NCBI RefSeq assembly: GCF_014191255.1
Contig: NZ_JACHWH010000006.1
Coordinates: forward strand, 286,370 to 350,369
Reading direction: 5' to 3'
DNA length: 64,000 bases
Source: Amycolatopsis bartoniae
Lineage (GTDB): Bacteria; Actinomycetota; Actinomycetes; Mycobacteriales; Pseudonocardiaceae
The notes below the pieces were generated by a model. The model saw only the letters and a list, made by a program, of their open reading frames with translations, did not search any database and was not told where the DNA came from. Shown one piece after another: positions 1 through 13,174 of the stretch (its first letter is position 1; each line of letters starts with the position of its first letter). Both the position numbers and the translations under genes were made by a program.

Positions 1-125
1 TCGCGGACGTTCTCGGGCAGCTTCGCGGGGTCGCGGACGATGACGCGAAGCTCTTCCCCGGAGCCGAGCAGGGTGTGCAGAACCTGGCGGCCGATGTCGC
101 CGGTGGGTGTGGTCACAACGATCAT
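1..125 (-). CDS. NmrA-like NAD(P)-binding protein, 5' part only
   Basis: Only the first 41 codons are inside the window; the gene runs off the left edge. The start at 125 gives MIVVTTPTGDIGRQVL, a beta strand followed by a T-x-x-T-G-x-x-G nucleotide-binding turn. This is the N-terminal Rossmann signature of NmrA/SDR-type NAD(P)-binding proteins. It is divergent from the LysR gene at 194 with 68 bp between them, the classic arrangement of a LysR regulator and its target. Substrate and full length cannot be judged. Confidence 0.75.
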   Translation of the reverse strand, partial: MIVVTTPTGDIGRQVLHTLLGSGEELRVIVRDPAKLPENVR

Positions 126-193
126 GTCTTCAGTCTCCGGTGGCCCTGACCAGGCGTCCAATACCCTTTGCCGACCATTGATACCCTGAAGGC

Positions 194-1018
194 ATGGATC
201 TGGACCTGCGCAAGCTGCGGTACTTCGCCGCGGTCGCCGAGCACCGCCACTTCGGCCGGGCGGCCGAACAGCTCTTCATCGCGCAACCGGTCCTCAGCCG
301 CCAGATCCGGGCCTTCGAGCAGGAACTGGGATGCACGCTGTTCGTCCGCAACACCCGCACCGTCGAACTCACCGCGGCGGGCGAACAGCTGCGCGAGGAG
401 GCGCAGAAGATCCTCACCACCGTCGACGCCTCGATCCGGCGGGTGTACGACGCCGACCGCGGCGTGCAACGGCTCGCCGTCACCTTCTCCGCCGGACTGC
501 ACGTCTCCGACGCCATCCGCGCCTTCACCGCCACCCACCCGGACGTCGAGGTCGACTTCGTCCCCTCACGCTGGTGGGAACGCGACGCGCCACTGCGCGA
601 CGGCCGCGCCCAGGTCGGCTACCTGCGGCGGCCGTTCGACGACACCGGCCTGCGGATCATCCCCATCGGCTCCGAGCAGAAGGTCGCCTGCCTCCCGGTC
701 ACCCACCCGCTGGCCACGCGCGACACCCTGACCTCGGCGGACCTGGAAGGCGAGCCGATCCTCGACGCCCAGTCCCGGCGCACCTCCTCGATCGACGAGA
801 AATTCGAACTCGTCGCCTCCGGCCACGGCGTCGCCCTCGTGCCCCACAGCGCCGCACGGTCCTACTCCCGCCCGGACCTCGTGTACGTGCCGGTCACCGA
901 CATCGAGCCCCTCGAAACCTGCCTGGTCGTCCCGCAGGACCGCCACGAGCCCGTGGTGCTGGAGTTCCTGGAGATCGCCACGCGGACGCTGCTCCCGGTG
1001 ACCGCGGGAACCCGGTGA
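194..1018 (+). CDS. LysR-family transcriptional regulator
   Basis: A 274-residue LysR regulator. Residues 1-60 form the winged helix-turn-helix, with FGRAAEQLFIAQPVLSRQIR as the recognition region; residues 90-260 are the co-inducer-binding domain. It is slightly shorter than the usual 290-310. The spacing suggests it controls the divergent NmrA-like gene at 125, possibly as a redox or quinone sensor, but the effector is unknown. The ATG at 194 is the only start that gives a complete HTH. Confidence 0.9.
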   Translation: MDLDLRKLRYFAAVAEHRHFGRAAEQLFIAQPVLSRQIRAFEQELGCTLFVRNTRTVELTAAGEQLREEAQKILTTVDASIRRVYDADRGVQRLAVTFSAGLHVSDAIRAFTATHPDVEVDFVPSRWWERDAPLRDGRAQVGYLRRPFDDTGLRIIPIGSEQKVACLPVTHPLATRDTLTSADLEGEPILDAQSRRTSSIDEKFELVASGHGVALVPHSAARSYSRPDLVYVPVTDIEPLETCLVVPQDRHEPVVLEFLEIATRTLLPVTAGTR

Positions 1019-1033
1019 CGACCGGGGTACGTC

Positions 1034-1957
1034 TCAGGACACCTTGAGCACGACCTTGCCCGCCGGATGACCGCTCTCGACGGTGGCGAGGGCGGCCGGG
1101 GCGTCGGAGAGCGGATGGACCGCGGTGATCACGGGGGCGAGCAGTCCGTCGAGGGCCAGCCGGGCGGAGCGCTCCAGGTTCTCGCGGTCCAGGCGGCGCT
1201 CGACCGGCCGCCCACCGAGTTCGACCACGGACGAATCCCCCACGGCGATGACGTTGCGAGGATCCCGCGCCAGCGGAGCGACCTGCCGCAGCGAGGCTCC
1301 TCCGACCAGGTCGACGATCCCGTCGAAACCGTCCGGAACCAGCTCGCCCGCCGCGGCGGCGACGTCCCCCGCGGCGTAGTCGAGGAACCGCACCCCGACG
1401 GCCTCGGCACGCTCGCGCTTGGCGGCACTCCCGGTCCCGAACACCCGCAGCCCGCGCCCGGCCGCGAGCCCGGCGACGGCGAGGCCGACCCCGCCCCCGA
1501 CGCCGTTGACCAGGATCGTGGCACCGGCCGGAAGGCCGAGCTGGCCGAGCGCGTCCACCGCGGTCGACCCGGCCACCGGCAGCGTCGCCGCCACGGCCGG
1601 GGCCAGACCCGCCGGGATGCGCGCAGTGTTCGCTGCTGGCAGCACGGTCGTCTCGGCGTAGGTGCCGCCACCGGTGAGCGCGAAACCGAAGACCGCGTCG
1701 CCCACCTCGAGCCCGTCGACGTCCTCACCCCGGGCGAGCACGGTTCCCGCCGCTTCCATGCCCAGCACGCGGGGGAACGGCCGCCCGCCGTCGAGCCCGG
1801 AGACCAGACCCGAGCGCAGCAGGTGGTCGAGCGGATTCACGCCGGCGACCGTCACCCTGATCAGCACCTCGTCACGACCGGGGACGGGATCGGGACGATC
1901 GAAGAACTCCTGCACCTCGGGCCCGCCGTACCTGCGGTAACCCCACGCCTGCCCCAT
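1034..1957 (-). CDS. NADPH:quinone oxidoreductase-type MDR protein
   Basis: A 307-residue medium-chain dehydrogenase/reductase of the zinc-free quinone-oxidoreductase type. An N-terminal GroES-like domain begins GYRRYGGPEVQ, and the Rossmann fold carries the NADPH turn NGVGGGVG near residue 145. It probably reduces quinones or enones with NADPH. The start at 1957 is preceded by GGAAGG. An upstream in-frame start at 2023 would add 22 residues that look unrelated to the family. It converges on the LysR gene, leaving 15 bp. The specific substrate is unknown. Confidence 0.85.
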   Translation of the reverse strand: MGQAWGYRRYGGPEVQEFFDRPDPVPGRDEVLIRVTVAGVNPLDHLLRSGLVSGLDGGRPFPRVLGMEAAGTVLARGEDVDGLEVGDAVFGFALTGGGTYAETTVLPAANTARIPAGLAPAVAATLPVAGSTAVDALGQLGLPAGATILVNGVGGGVGLAVAGLAAGRGLRVFGTGSAAKRERAEAVGVRFLDYAAGDVAAAAGELVPDGFDGIVDLVGGASLRQVAPLARDPRNVIAVGDSSVVELGGRPVERRLDRENLERSARLALDGLLAPVITAVHPLSDAPAALATVESGHPAGKVVLKVS

Positions 1958-2030
1958 CTTCTGCTGCCTTCCGTGTGACCGGACCCGGTGTTTCCGGGCT
2001 CCCCGGACATGCTCACCGCTCACACCGACG

Positions 2031-3137
2031 TCAGGGGCAACCGGCTGAGGTGCAGGTCACAGCGCGGCGGGCAGCTAAGCCTGCGACTGGTGACTCGGCC
2101 GCCCCCCACGGCACCGCGCTCAGGCGCTCCCACAGCCGGGCTGGGCGCGCCGCCAGCGCCTCCGCCGGAGTCGCCGCCTGGTCCCGCAACCCGTCGGCGA
2201 ACTCCGTGAACACCGCGGTCGCGTCCCGCTGCGGACGCCAGCCCAGCTCCTGCCGCGCCGTCGTCGTGTCGCCCAGCGCCGCCCGGTCCGCCAGCTCCAG
2301 CCAGCCCGGGTGCAACGGCAGCACCCCCGCCCGCCACAGCGACCACGCCGCCCGCGTCAGCACCGGCCGCGGTGCCGGCACCCGCACCGCGCCCAGCAGC
2401 CCGGCGACGTCCGCGGCGCTCAGCACCGGATCGGTCGCCAGGTTCACCGCACCCGCGAACCCCGCCCGCACCGCACGCCAGATCCCGTCCGCCACGTCCG
2501 CCGAATGCACCACCTGCACCCGCAGCTGCGACCACATCGGCAGCGGAAACCCGCGCAGCGACAACAACCCCGCGGGCAGCAACGGGCTGAGCAGCCACCG
2601 GCCGAACTCTCCCCCGGCGTCCCGCTGCAGGATCGCGCACGGGCGCACCCGCGTCACCCGCACATCGGGCTGCTGCCGCGAGAACACGTCCAGCATCCGC
2701 TCCAGCTCCGCCTTGCCCCGGCTGTAGGCACTGGCCGCGATCCCGTCGCACGGCCAGTCCTCCCGCACCGGCGTCCAGCGCGGCGCCGGCGAATACGCCG
2801 CGACCGACGACGCGCACACCACGTGCTGGACCCCGGCCCGCGCCACCGCGTCGAGCACCCGGCGCGTCCCCGTCAGGTTCGTCGCCTCCATCGGCGGATC
2901 ACCCGCCCCCGGGTTGACCGCCCACGCCAGGTGCACCACCGCGTCCGCACCGCGGAACACCGGCTCCAGCGGCACGTCACCCGTCAGGTCGTGCTCGACC
3001 CACGTGACCTCCGCGTACGGCCCCTCCGCCGGCGGCACCCGGCGCGCGAGACCCGTCACCTCGCACCGCTCCCCGGCCAGCAGCCGGACCAGTGCCGTCC
3101 CCACGTTGCCGGTCGCCCCGGTCACCACGATGCGCAC
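2031..3137 (-). CDS. NAD-dependent epimerase/dehydratase-type SDR
   Basis: An extended short-chain dehydrogenase of 368 residues. It starts RIVVTGATGNVGTALV, with the TGxxGxxG dinucleotide motif, and carries the atypical-SDR pattern around YSRGKAELERML (Tyr and Lys of the active site). The frame is open to 3362, but a GTG at 3137 places the first beta strand at the very N-terminus and leaves 52 bp to the divergent FAD oxidoreductase at 3190, so it is preferred. Its neighbours (phytoene-desaturase-like protein, B12-type MerR, SRPBCC) resemble light- or stress-induced gene sets. The substrate is unknown. Confidence 0.8.
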   Translation of the reverse strand: MRIVVTGATGNVGTALVRLLAGERCEVTGLARRVPPAEGPYAEVTWVEHDLTGDVPLEPVFRGADAVVHLAWAVNPGAGDPPMEATNLTGTRRVLDAVARAGVQHVVCASSVAAYSPAPRWTPVREDWPCDGIAASAYSRGKAELERMLDVFSRQQPDVRVTRVRPCAILQRDAGGEFGRWLLSPLLPAGLLSLRGFPLPMWSQLRVQVVHSADVADGIWRAVRAGFAGAVNLATDPVLSAADVAGLLGAVRVPAPRPVLTRAAWSLWRAGVLPLHPGWLELADRAALGDTTTARQELGWRPQRDATAVFTEFADGLRDQAATPAEALAARPARLWERLSAVPWGAAESPVAGLAARRAVTCTSAGCP

Positions 3138-3189
3138 GACGATCCAGGTGCCCGTTCGGCGGCCCGCCAAAACGGGTAGGACTGACGCC

Positions 3190-4788
3190 ATGGAAACCTC
3201 AGCCGAAACGGTGGACGCGGTCGTCGTGGGCGCCGGACCCAACGGACTGGTCGCCGCCAACACCCTCGCCGACGCCGGCTGGGAGGTCCTCGTCCTCGAA
3301 GCCGCCGAGACCCCCGGCGGCGCCGTGCGCACGGCCGAGCTCACCGCCCCCGGCTTCCGCAACGACGTGTGCAGCGCCTTCTACCCGCTCGGCGCCGCGT
3401 CCCCGGTGATCTCCGCGCTCGGCCTGGAGGACTACGGCCTGCGCTGGCGCCACGCCCCCGCCCCGCTCGCGCACGTCCTGCCCGACGACCGCGTCGCCCT
3501 GCTGTCCCGCGACCTCGACCGAACCCTCGCCTCCGTCGCCCAGTTCGACCCGGCCGACGCCGACGCCTGGCGCACCGAGTTCGAGTTCTTCACCTCGGTG
3601 CGCGACAGCCTGCTCGACGCCCTCTTCCAGCCCTTCCCCCCGGTCCGCGCCGCCGCCCGGCTCGGCAGGCAGCTCGGCGTCGCCGACGGCCTGCGCTTCG
3701 CCCGCATGGTCACCCTGCCGGTGCGCGTGTTCGCGGAGGAACGCTTCGGCGGAGCCGGCGCCCAGCTGCTCTTCGCGGGCAACGCCCAGCACACCGACCT
3801 CGGCCCCAGCCACGCCGGCGGCGCCGTCTTCGGCTGGCTGCTCGCGATGCTCGCGCAGGACGTCGGCTTCCCCGTGCCCGAAGGCGGCGCCGGACGACTG
3901 GCCATCGCACTGACCAACCGCCTCACCGCCGCCGGCGGGCGCGTCGCCTGCCAGCGGCCCGTCACCCGCATCCACACCGCCGGCGGCGAGGCCATCGCCG
4001 TCTCCGACGCCTCCGGCCGGCTCGTCCGCGCCCGCCGCGCGGTGCTCGCCACCGTCCCGGCCCCCGTGCTGTACCAGGAACTGCTCGACCCCGACGTGCT
4101 CCCGGCCCGCTTCCGCGACGACCTGCGCCGCTTCCACTGGGACGACCCCACGGTCAAGGTCGACTGGGCGCTGTCGCGGCCCATCCCGTGGCGCAACCCG
4201 GAAGCGGGCCAGGCCGGCACCGTGCACCTGGACGCCGACATGAACGGGCTGGCCGACTACCACCACGCCCTCGCCGTGGGACGGCTCCCGGAAGACCCGT
4301 TCCTGCTGCTCGGCCAGATGACCACCGCCGACGACACCCGCTCGCCCGCGGGGACCGAGTCCGCCTGGGTCTACACGCACGTGCCGCGCGACCACAAGTG
4401 GGACCGCGACTCGCTGCGCCGCTTCGCCGACCACCTCGAAGCGGTGGTCGAGCGGCACGCCCCCGGCTTCACCGGCCACATCCAGGCCCGCGCCGTGCAC
4501 GGCCCCGACGACCTGTTCCACATCGACGGCAACCTCGTCGGCGGCGCGATCAACGGCGGCACCGCCGCGATCCACCAGGAACTGTTCTTCCGCCCCGTGC
4601 CGGGACTCGGCCGCGCCGACACCCCGGTGGACCGGCTCTACCTCGCGGGCGCGTCGGCGCACCCCGGCGGTGCCGTCCACGGTGGACCGGGCGCGAACGC
4701 CGCCCGCGCCGCGCTGCGGCGCTCCGGCCGCGGCGGCGGCGCCTACCGGAAGGTGATCGAACGGCTCCACGCCGCCGTCTACAGGTGA
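3190..4788 (+). CDS. phytoene desaturase-like FAD-dependent oxidoreductase
   Basis: A 532-residue flavoprotein of the phytoene dehydrogenase/CrtI-like amine oxidase superfamily. The FAD-binding beta-alpha-beta motif VVVGAGPNGLVAAN sits at residues 10-23, followed by the family GGAVRT stretch. The C-terminal FAD motif includes LYLAGASAHPGGAVHGGPG. The ATG at 3190 starts 9 residues before the Rossmann strand; longer frames upstream are antisense to the SDR gene. Its 3' end overlaps the convergent MerR gene by 10 bp. It may act on a carotenoid or other polyprenoid, but this superfamily is broad and no other carotenoid gene is present, so the reaction is open. Confidence 0.85.
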   Translation: METSAETVDAVVVGAGPNGLVAANTLADAGWEVLVLEAAETPGGAVRTAELTAPGFRNDVCSAFYPLGAASPVISALGLEDYGLRWRHAPAPLAHVLPDDRVALLSRDLDRTLASVAQFDPADADAWRTEFEFFTSVRDSLLDALFQPFPPVRAAARLGRQLGVADGLRFARMVTLPVRVFAEERFGGAGAQLLFAGNAQHTDLGPSHAGGAVFGWLLAMLAQDVGFPVPEGGAGRLAIALTNRLTAAGGRVACQRPVTRIHTAGGEAIAVSDASGRLVRARRAVLATVPAPVLYQELLDPDVLPARFRDDLRRFHWDDPTVKVDWALSRPIPWRNPEAGQAGTVHLDADMNGLADYHHALAVGRLPEDPFLLLGQMTTADDTRSPAGTESAWVYTHVPRDHKWDRDSLRRFADHLEAVVERHAPGFTGHIQARAVHGPDDLFHIDGNLVGGAINGGTAAIHQELFFRPVPGLGRADTPVDRLYLAGASAHPGGAVHGGPGANAARAALRRSGRGGGAYRKVIERLHAAVYR

Positions 4789-5639
4789 CCCGTCAGCATC
4801 AGCAGCGCCTCCTTGAGGCTGCTCAGGTACTCGGTGCCCACCGGGCGCCGCGCCGGCCAGCCCGGGCCGGCGATCAGCCGCCGCACCTGGTGGTTGCGCA
4901 GCACGCGGACGGCGGCCGGGCTGGCGGTGTCGGCGCGGTGTGACCACAGCACGACCGCGAGCGGCCGCGCCGCCGTGACGGCGTGGTTCAGGCTCAGCGG
5001 CGGCGTTGCCGCGCCGAGCATCCGCACCGGCAGGTCCCGCTCGGCGAGCGCGGCGGAAAGCGCTTCCAGCGGCAGGGAGTGTTGCTCCTGTTCGGTGCAC
5101 GCGAGCAGTACGGGCCGCCGGTCCGCGCGGTCGGCCGGGCGTGGCACCCGGTGCAGGGCGGCGGACACGGCCCACGACAGCACGTGCTCGGTGTCCACGC
5201 AGTCCGGGTCCTCCCGCTGGTCGCCGTCGATGGTGATCAACGCCGGGCGGCACAGCCGGTCCCACGTCTCGACCACGCCCTGGCGCGCGATGGCCTGTTC
5301 GATCACCCGCAGGCAGCGCCCGGAGTCCAGCACGCGGGCGGCGGCGACCACCTGGGTCAGGTCCTCACCGGGCGACCCGCTGTCGTACGCCATCGCCTCG
5401 ACGGTCTTCGCCGCGTCCGAGGGCAGCATCCCGGAAGTGATCAGATCCCGCATGTGCCGCAACCGCCCGACGTCCTCCGGCGTGTAGCGGCGGTACCGGC
5501 CGGGCTGCGGGTTGTGCGGGCCCACGCCGTAACGGCGGTGCCAGGTGCGGAGCGTGGACTCGGCGATCCTCAGGTGACGGGCCACCTGGCCCGCCGTCCA
5601 CACGGTGCCTGGTTCCGGTTCCCGGCTCCCGCGCGTCAT
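4779..5639 (-). CDS. MerR-family regulator with B12-binding-like domain (LitR/CarH type)
   Basis: A 286-residue regulator. A MerR helix-turn-helix occupies residues 13-75 (TAGQVARHLRIAESTLRTW, then RRYTPEDVGRL). The rest resembles the helical cap and Rossmann cobalamin domain of LitR/CarH photoreceptors. Glu151-His152 matches the EH of the W-x9-EH motif, although the Trp is not at the expected place. E185-x-His187 matches the E/D-x-H lower-ligand motif, but the glycine that normally follows is Pro190. Adenosylcobalamin binding is therefore possible but uncertain. Convergence with a phytoene-desaturase-like gene and proximity to SRPBCC and SDR genes support a light or redox role. Confidence 0.75.
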   Translation of the reverse strand: MTRGSREPEPGTVWTAGQVARHLRIAESTLRTWHRRYGVGPHNPQPGRYRRYTPEDVGRLRHMRDLITSGMLPSDAAKTVEAMAYDSGSPGEDLTQVVAAARVLDSGRCLRVIEQAIARQGVVETWDRLCRPALITIDGDQREDPDCVDTEHVLSWAVSAALHRVPRPADRADRRPVLLACTEQEQHSLPLEALSAALAERDLPVRMLGAATPPLSLNHAVTAARPLAVVLWSHRADTASPAAVRVLRNHQVRRLIAGPGWPARRPVGTEYLSSLKEALLMLTGHL

Positions 5640-5779
5640 CGTCCCATCGGCACACCTGCGGTGCTCTCCTGCGTGGCACGGGTCGAGCGGATCATCGAGC
5701 CAGTTTTCCGGCTTCCTCGGCGGGGTGCAACCGATAGTTTTCGCTCTTCGGGACAGACGCTGAAGGCATTTTCTGACCC

Positions 5780-5805
5780 CGAGCTGTATTCGTCGTTATA
5801 CACCC
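5780..5805. promoter_or_regulatory. dyad motif shared with 13149-13174; candidate operator
   Basis: Contains TGTAT-N8-ATACA (5785-5802) and spans the stop codon of the SRPBCC gene, 147 nt upstream of the MerR start. A second copy at 13149-13174 matches at 21 of 26 positions in the same orientation. Both carry CGTTATACA and GTAT-N8-ATAC. Both lie about 150 nt upstream of a minus-strand start. The dyad symmetry suggests a dimeric regulator; the B12-type MerR protein encoded next to it is the obvious candidate. Confidence 0.45.
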
Positions 5806-6332
5806 GAAGAGTTGCTGATCGCGACGTGTTCGAGCGCGCGCAGGAGGTCCTGGATCGTCAGGCGCGCCGAGGGCCGGATGGCGTGCCAGTACCAGTCGGC
5901 CCAGCGGAAGGCGATCGCGTCCGTGGCCCGCACCCGCGCCTCGAACGACAGCAGCGTGCCGGCCTCCCCGTAAGGACGCACCGACACCGCCACCGCGATC
6001 GTCGCGCGCCGCGGCCGCGAGAACGTCGCGAACTCCGCCGCCGAGAGGCGCTGCCAGTCCATGAACGGGGTCCAGAACCGGCCCGCCGCCCCCAGTACGA
6101 CCTCCCGCTCGTCCCGGCCCAGCCGCACCCAGGACGCCGTCGACAGCACCTCGTCGAAGTTGGCCACCCCGGCACGGGACCGCGCCGGGAACCAGACCTC
6201 GTCGAGCACGCGCGGCGGGTCCTCCAGCAACGGGCCCAGCGCGGGCCACACCCGCTCCGGCGGAACCGGCAGCACGCGGTGCTCACGCGCGAACAGGTCG
6301 TACCTCGGCACGTGCTCGTCGAGCAGGCTCAT
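5796..6332 (-). CDS. SRPBCC-family (polyketide cyclase/START-like) protein
   Basis: A 178-residue protein that looks like a single SRPBCC hydrophobic-pocket fold: an N-terminal strand (HRVLPVPPERVWPALG), a long central sheet and a C-terminal helix near the end. Start 6332 (MSLLDEH) has GGAGG 8 nt upstream; a GTG at 6347 would give five extra residues with poorer spacing. It precedes the MerR gene on the same strand with a 156-bp gap containing the dyad motif at 5780. SRPBCC proteins accompany LitR-type regulators in several bacteria, consistent with a stress or lipid-related role. No ligand can be assigned. Confidence 0.75.
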   Translation of the reverse strand: MSLLDEHVPRYDLFAREHRVLPVPPERVWPALGPLLEDPPRVLDEVWFPARSRAGVANFDEVLSTASWVRLGRDEREVVLGAAGRFWTPFMDWQRLSAAEFATFSRPRRATIAVAVSVRPYGEAGTLLSFEARVRATDAIAFRWADWYWHAIRPSARLTIQDLLRALEHVAISNSSGV

Positions 6333-6408
6333 CCACACTCCCTCCACCGCCTCCGAGGATCGTGGCGGGCATGGTGTCCGGGAAGGGCCGTAGGTCCCCG
6401 ATGGGCAC

Positions 6409-10845
<4,437 letters not shown>

Positions 10846-10856
10846 CGCGAACCTCC

Positions 10857-11303
10857 CTACCGGCGGGCCGGCCGTCCCGGCAGGTCGACGTCGAAGGAGT
10901 CCTCCCCGGCGGCGACCCGGCGGATGGTGTCGAGCAGATCGTCCAGCAGGCCGGCCTTCAGCAGCAGCCCCGCTCCCCCGGCGGCGGCCACGCGGTCGAT
11001 CACCGAGCGGTCCGCTCCCCCGGTGAACACCAGCACTCGGCTGTCCGGGCTTCGCTCACGCAACCGGGCGATCGCCTCGATCCCGTCGCCGTCGGGCAGC
11101 CTGCGATCCAGCAGCACGACGTCCGGCCGGTGCTCCCCCGTCGCGGCTACGGCCTCCTCGACCCCGCGGGCCCGCGCGACGAGCTCGATGTCGGACACCA
11201 CCTCGAACGCGGCGTCCAGTGCCATCGCCACCTGGGCGTGGTCCTCGACCAGCAGCAACCGGATCGACCCGGTCGACCTCGACGGCGGCGCCACAGTCAT
11301 CAT
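10857..11303 (-). CDS. single-domain response regulator
   Basis: About 148 residues with only a CheY-like receiver domain: [14 protein letters not shown] (acidic pocket), [13 protein letters not shown] with the phospho-acceptor Asp, VLVFTGG and LLLKAG with the conserved Lys. The NarL-type output helix-turn-helix that normally follows is absent; the protein ends soon after helix 5. Two adjacent ATGs (11303, 11300) and a GTG nine nt after GGGAG make the exact start uncertain. It is 11 nt upstream of the hybrid kinase, so it is a likely partner in a phosphorelay, for example shuttling phosphate to or from it. Confidence 0.85.
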   Translation of the reverse strand: MMTVAPPSRSTGSIRLLLVEDHAQVAMALDAAFEVVSDIELVARARGVEEAVAATGEHRPDVVLLDRRLPDGDGIEAIARLRERSPDSRVLVFTGGADRSVIDRVAAAGGAGLLLKAGLLDDLLDTIRRVAAGEDSFDVDLPGRPARR

Positions 11304-11395
11304 CTCCCGGCTGCGCTCGTGCGCACGGAGTCTAGGGCCGGCCCCGCGGGCGGACGACCGCCGATCGGGGGGCGCGAATTCCGTCCCGCGGCGGC

Positions 11396-13003
11396 CTACT
11401 TCATGGTGACCAGGACCATCTCGTTCCACCAGGTGTAGAGCTTGTCCAGCCCCTCGTTCGTGTCCGCCGACGCCGACGACAGCTCCCCGACGGTGAGGGT
11501 CCGGGTGTCCACCCACCACAGCTGCCCGGCCCCGGCCTGCACGAAGCACGTCACGTACTCCCCGGGCACCGGCCCGCTCTCGTCGCGGTAGTACAGCCCG
11601 TAGATGCCCGTCCGCTTCAGCGGCGCGCACCCTCCCCTGCCGTCGTCCCGCTGCAACCCGCGGGTGGACACCAGCTGCTGGAAGAACGCGTCCTGCCCGG
11701 CGCGGTCGGCGAAGGAGTAGAAGTATGCCTCCGACGGCGCGTCGAAGTACGGGCTCTGGCTGTTCGGCTGCGTGCACAGGACCGCCGCCTGCGTGCCGGG
11801 CTGCCGGTAGCCGTCGTCCGCGCGGCAGCTGGCATTGCCCCGGTACACGTCGGGAAGGTGTTGCAGCAGCTGGGTTTCCTGGTCGCCCGGCGTCGCCTGC
11901 GTGCTGGTCTTCGCGGCGCTCGACGACGGCGTCGGCGTCGGTGATGCGCTGGACGACGCCGGGCCGGTAGTGAGCGCGGCGTTGTGGTCGTCCCCGCTGC
12001 CGGAGCGGAGGATCAGCAGCACGGTCGCCACGGCCGCGATCACCACGACCGCCGCGCCCGCGACGAGCCACGGGGTCCGGTTCGTCCGGGCCGGAGCAGG
12101 CGGCGGGGGCGCCCAGCCGGTCTGCGGTGGTGGCAGCCAGGCCGTCGGCGGGGTCACCGGAGCCACGACGGGCACCGGAGGCGCGGGCGCCGCCAGCGCG
12201 GCTTCCGCGGCCGCCATGAGCGCGCCCGCCGTCGGAAAGCGCTCGTCCGGGTTCTTGGCCATCCCCCGCCACAGCACCGCGTCGACCGCCCGCGGCAGCG
12301 CCGGGTTCACCACGGACGCCGCGGGCGGCTGGTCCTGCAGGTGCGCGCGCACCTGCGCCGCGGGCTCGGTCTGCGCGAACGGCCTGCTGCCGGTCAGGCA
12401 GGCGAACAGCACGCAGGCCAGCGCGTACACGTCCACCCGCCCGTCCACCGGCCGGTCCCCGAACCGCTCGGGCGCCATGTAGTCGAGCGTGCCGATCACG
12501 TCCCCGGACAGCGTGATCGACGTGGCCTCCGGCCCCATGCTCCGCGCGATGCCGAAGTCCACGAGGTACACGAAGTCCCCCGGCGCGACGAGGATGTTCG
12601 ACGGCTTCACGTCGCGGTGCACCAGCCCGTCCGCGTGCGCGGCGTCGAGCGCGCTCGCCACCTGGGCGAGCAGGCCGACCGCCCGGCGCGGCGGGAGCGG
12701 GCCGCCGGCCATCAGGTCCTTGAGGTCCACCCCCTCGACCACGCGCATGTCCAGGTACAGCCGCCCGTCGATCTCCCCGAACGCGTGGATGGGGATCACG
12801 TGTGGCTCGCTCAGGCGCGCGACGATCTGCGACTCCCGGCGGAACCGCGCCCGGTACGCCGCGTCGTCGCCGTACGGCTCGCTGAGGCGCTTCAGCGCGA
12901 CAACGCGCTCGTGCACGGTGTCGTAGGCGCGGTGCACCTCCCCCATCCCGCCACGGCCGAGCAGCTCTTCGATGCGGTACGGGCCGAAGGTCTCGGCTGC
13001 CAT
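11396..13003 (-). CDS. membrane Ser/Thr protein kinase (Pkn type)
   Basis: A 535-residue bacterial Hanks-type kinase. The P-loop GRGGMG is at 16-21, Lys38, catalytic HRDVKPSN at 129-136 and DFG at 149-151. A proline-rich juxtamembrane linker spans 273-308, one transmembrane helix 312-332, and a Ser/Thr/Pro stalk leads to an extracytoplasmic domain of about 180 residues with several Cys. That sensor domain contains no PASTA repeats, so its ligand is unlike that of PknB. GGGAG precedes the start. The receiver and hybrid kinase genes follow 92 bp downstream, pointing to one signalling operon. Confidence 0.93.
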   Translation of the reverse strand: MAAETFGPYRIEELLGRGGMGEVHRAYDTVHERVVALKRLSEPYGDDAAYRARFRRESQIVARLSEPHVIPIHAFGEIDGRLYLDMRVVEGVDLKDLMAGGPLPPRRAVGLLAQVASALDAAHADGLVHRDVKPSNILVAPGDFVYLVDFGIARSMGPEATSITLSGDVIGTLDYMAPERFGDRPVDGRVDVYALACVLFACLTGSRPFAQTEPAAQVRAHLQDQPPAASVVNPALPRAVDAVLWRGMAKNPDERFPTAGALMAAAEAALAAPAPPVPVVAPVTPPTAWLPPPQTGWAPPPPAPARTNRTPWLVAGAAVVVIAAVATVLLILRSGSGDDHNAALTTGPASSSASPTPTPSSSAAKTSTQATPGDQETQLLQHLPDVYRGNASCRADDGYRQPGTQAAVLCTQPNSQSPYFDAPSEAYFYSFADRAGQDAFFQQLVSTRGLQRDDGRGGCAPLKRTGIYGLYYRDESGPVPGEYVTCFVQAGAGQLWWVDTRTLTVGELSSASADTNEGLDKLYTWWNEMVLVTMK

Positions 13004-13148
13004 GGCTCTCCCGGGGCACGCGCGCGTCCTGACGCTGGATCGACGTTGATCGTAAACAGGCGGTTCCCCCGGCCGGGGTGCGGTGATCCCCGAGCGTTTC
13101 TGCGGCTTTTAGTCGAACTCCGGGAGGACCTCCTGTGCCGCCTAGCGA

Positions 13149-13174
13149 CGAGCCGTATAGGGCGTTATACATCC
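13149..13174. promoter_or_regulatory. second copy of the dyad motif of 5780-5805
   Basis: 21 of 26 bases match the copy at 5780-5805. The core is GTATA-N6-TATAC (13155-13170). It overlaps the stop codon of the LysR gene and lies 152 nt upstream of the Ser/Thr kinase start, the same geometry as the first copy relative to the MerR gene. It could be a shared operator for the MerR-type regulator. A TATAAC hexamer on the minus strand also allows a promoter reading, but no good -35 is visible. Confidence 0.45.

Noticed and set aside
13155..13170. Reading the shared motif as a sigma-70-like promoter (TATAAC)
   Set aside because: No acceptable -35 at 16-18 bp in either copy, and the conserved part is a symmetric dyad; kept only as an alternative.
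13155..13172. A short leader peptide starting MYNALYGSS at 13172 and a similar VYNDEYSS reading at the first motif copy
   Set aside because: The similarity follows from the shared DNA motif; downstream residues diverge and no ribosome site is present.
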